Shown here: positions 4,842-5,952 of the stretch, piece after piece
Position numbering within the stretch: position 1 is the first letter of the stretch
How the letters are laid out: every line of letters starts with the position of its first letter
Assembly (NCBI GenBank): GCA_000495415.1
Contig: AWGX01000889.1
Span: 1-5,952, forward strand
Source of the DNA: Smithella sp. ME-1
GTDB taxonomy: Bacteria > Desulfobacterota > Syntrophia > Syntrophales > Smithellaceae
Direction: 5' to 3'
DNA: 5,952 nt
Notes under the pieces: model-generated
What the model saw: only the letters and a program-made list of their open reading frames with translations
Database searches by the model: none
What the model was told of the DNA's origin: nothing
Translations under genes and position numbers: made by a program

Positions 4842-5952
4842 TTAATCAGCATTTAACTTCTTTGTTCTAGACATAACGAAAAGAAGCGCTGATAAAAAAA
4901 GTCCGATTATCAATAGTGGCAGATAACCGGTAAGTAATATAAAGGAAAAACCGATCAAAGGATAAAGTGCCGCCTTGACAGCCGCTTTTGCCAACGGTTT
5001 GTCCTCAATGTAGTTTGCAACAGCAGGGCCATTACTGTAATACCAGGCGACAAATTTCCGTCCGAAATCATTTGTCAGCAGGTATTTATCTCTGAAATGC
5101 CTTAGAATTACCACCTGACCTGCCATCGGTGAATCAAACGCTGCGGTGGCAATGAAACATTTTTTACCGCCAACAAAAATATCGTCACTACCGCCATGAG
5201 CCTCCTTCGTTGTCACATCAAAAGTGTCAGATATTTCGCCAATGGTAAGCTTCGCACTCGTCGTCGTTGAATTATTCTCCGATGAAAAAAGTTGAACGGT
5301 TATAGTGTCCCCCTCGTTCACTGTTCCGTTGGCACTTGTGTATGCTCCGCCGTTGATGGAATATTTGCCGCCTGTGATAGAGATAGGTGCTGCTCCATTG
5401 AATCCCAATACTTCTATGATATTCGACGTAACTGCCGTATTCAATGGCACTTTCGTCTGGTCAGCAAAAATAAATTGCGTGGTCACATTGAAGTCGGCAG
5501 ATACATCGCCGATGGTAACCTTCGCACTCGACGTTGCGTTGGAACTATCCGATGCAGCCAGTTGAACTGTTATGTTATCTCCATTCTTAACGGTGCCGTC
5601 TTCACTCGTGTATTCTCCTTTGTTAACAGAGTATTTGCCGCCTGTGATAGAGACAGGCGCTGCCGCATCTATTCCTGATACTGTTATGGTATTTGACGTA
5701 ACTGTCTTTTTTGATGCAACATTCATCTGATCGTTAAAGGCGAATTGTTTAGGACTCTTGCTGATACCGCCGGGGTCGAACGCCCAAAAGTCTCTTACGA
5801 GAGCGGTATCGTATCCTGTACCTATGTATTTCTTTGTCCCTACTAAGAAACCGACGGCGCCATACCTTGCCGTTCCCCCGAAATCCGCCTTTCTCTCCCA
5901 GATATTTTTTACAGAATCATACTCCCAAAAATCTTTGTAATATGAACCATCA
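4842..5952 (-). CDS. Kelch-repeat protein with tandem beta-rich repeats and CFI-box C-terminus (5' end outside window)
   Basis: The frame is open from the TAA at 4842-4844 to the right edge, giving 369 visible residues. The ATG at 5726 is internal, because 75 codons without a stop precede it and encode recognisable sequence. Visible residues 1-62 hold kelch-type propeller motifs: KDFWEYDSVKNIWERKADFG (6-25), GTARYGAVGF, then YIGTGYD and DFWAFDPGG as a second partial motif. Two 90-residue tandem repeats follow (about 69-248). Next comes a CFI-box module beginning KKCFIATAAFDSPMAGQV (visible 263-280) and running about 60 residues. A hydrophobic stretch of about 30 residues (visible 329-360) and a basic tail, SRTKK, end the protein. 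The order suggests an exported, surface-displayed protein held by its C-terminus in the membrane. A signal peptide would lie off the window. The kelch and repeat domains suggest binding or adhesion, but no ligand can be inferred. Confidence 0.88.
   Translation of the reverse strand, partial: DGSYYKDFWEYDSVKNIWERKADFGGTARYGAVGFLVGTKKYIGTGYDTALVRDFWAFDPGGISKSPKQFAFNDQMNVASKKTVTSNTITVSGIDAAAPVSITGGKYSVNKGEYTSEDGTVKNGDNITVQLAASDSSNATSSAKVTIGDVSADFNVTTQFIFADQTKVPLNTAVTSNIIEVLGFNGAAPISITGGKYSINGGAYTSANGTVNEGDTITVQLFSSENNSTTTSAKLTIGEISDTFDVTTKEAHGGSDDIFVGGKKCFIATAAFDSPMAGQVVILRHFRDKYLLTNDFGRKFVAWYYSNGPAVANYIEDKPLAKAAVKAALYPLIGFSFILLTGYLPLLIIGLFLSALLFVMSRTKKLNAD
4968..5165 (-). other. CFI-box C-terminal module
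   Basis: The encoded segment starts KKCFIATAAFDSP and continues through LRHFRDKYLL, GRKFVAWYY and PAVANYI to PLAKAAVKAAL. This matches my recollection of the CFI-box-CTERM domain, found at the C-termini of otherwise unrelated bacterial exported proteins. The single cysteine (codon 5157-5159) opens the module and is the only cysteine in the visible protein. The module is followed at once by the membrane segment (about 4872-4967). A sorting or anchoring role is a family-level hypothesis, not shown here. Confidence 0.75.
5208..5477 (-). repeat. Tandem 90-residue repeat, unit 2
   Basis: The unit begins QFIFADQ and ends FDVTT, in phase with unit 1 and without any linker. DNA as well as protein is conserved: a 22-bp stretch at 5362-5383 is identical to 5632-5653, encoding the SITGGKY region. 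This suggests fairly recent duplication or gene conversion. A short GGS-containing linker (AHGGSDDIFVGG) leads from here to the CFI-box. Confidence 0.85.
5478..5747 (-). repeat. Tandem 90-residue repeat, unit 1
   Basis: The unit begins QFAFNDQ and ends FNVTT, exactly 270 bp. Shared landmarks with unit 2 are VTSN, AAP-SITGGKYS, YTS--GTV, GD-ITVQL, SSAK-TIG and F-VTT. It is rich in Thr, Ser, Val and Gly and probably forms an immunoglobulin-like beta sandwich. It follows the kelch region directly. Confidence 0.85.

Noticed and set aside
4550..4870. Plus-strand open frame overlapping the end of the radical SAM gene and the convergent region
   Set aside because: Most of its first part is an out-of-frame copy of the radical SAM 3' end, and the remainder is low-complexity AT-rich sequence without a ribosome binding site or domain.
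5292..5678. Plus-strand open frames opposite the tandem repeats, with an internally repeated product
   Set aside because: Their apparent repetition mirrors the 270-bp repeats of the real minus-strand gene; no independent coding evidence is seen.

Overview
The window looks like chromosomal DNA from an anaerobic or microaerobic, Gram-negative-type bacterium of moderate GC content. The lineage is inferred. A class A flavodiiron protein next to a rubredoxin, a radical SAM enzyme, a kelch/CFI-box surface-type protein and palindromic intergenic repeats would all suit a Desulfobacterota (for example Syntrophales-like) genome. No rRNA or marker gene confirms this.

Layout. Positions 1-167 hold no gene but several imperfect palindromes that look like dispersed intergenic repeats. 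Positions 168-1560 (minus strand) carry a two-gene oxygen/NO-defence operon: fprA (flavodiiron protein, 352-1560), then rubredoxin (168-326). It is driven by a near-consensus sigma70-type promoter (1594-1621) framed by a 10-bp inverted repeat that could be an operator. Electrons would pass from NAD(P)H via a rubredoxin reductase (not in the window) to rubredoxin, then to FprA, then to O2 or NO.

Positions 1801-4713 (plus strand) hold a tight three-gene cluster: a COG4091-like NAD(P)-dependent dehydrogenase with a C-terminal SAF domain, a small GT-A-like glycosyltransferase, and a radical SAM protein with a C-terminal four-cysteine auxiliary cluster region. The last two genes overlap. The set suggests synthesis or modification of a cell-surface sugar or other small metabolite, but no substrate can be read from the sequence. 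It is the best candidate here for an uncharacterised pathway.

Positions 4714-4841 separate two convergent genes and contain short, mutually exclusive hairpin arms. From 4842 to the right edge (minus strand) runs the 3' part of a large gene. Its visible product has the last kelch-propeller motifs, two 90-residue tandem beta-rich repeats, a CFI-box C-terminal module, a hydrophobic membrane segment and a basic tail. The reading frame stays open to the window edge, so the ATG at 5726 is internal and the gene is cut by the window.
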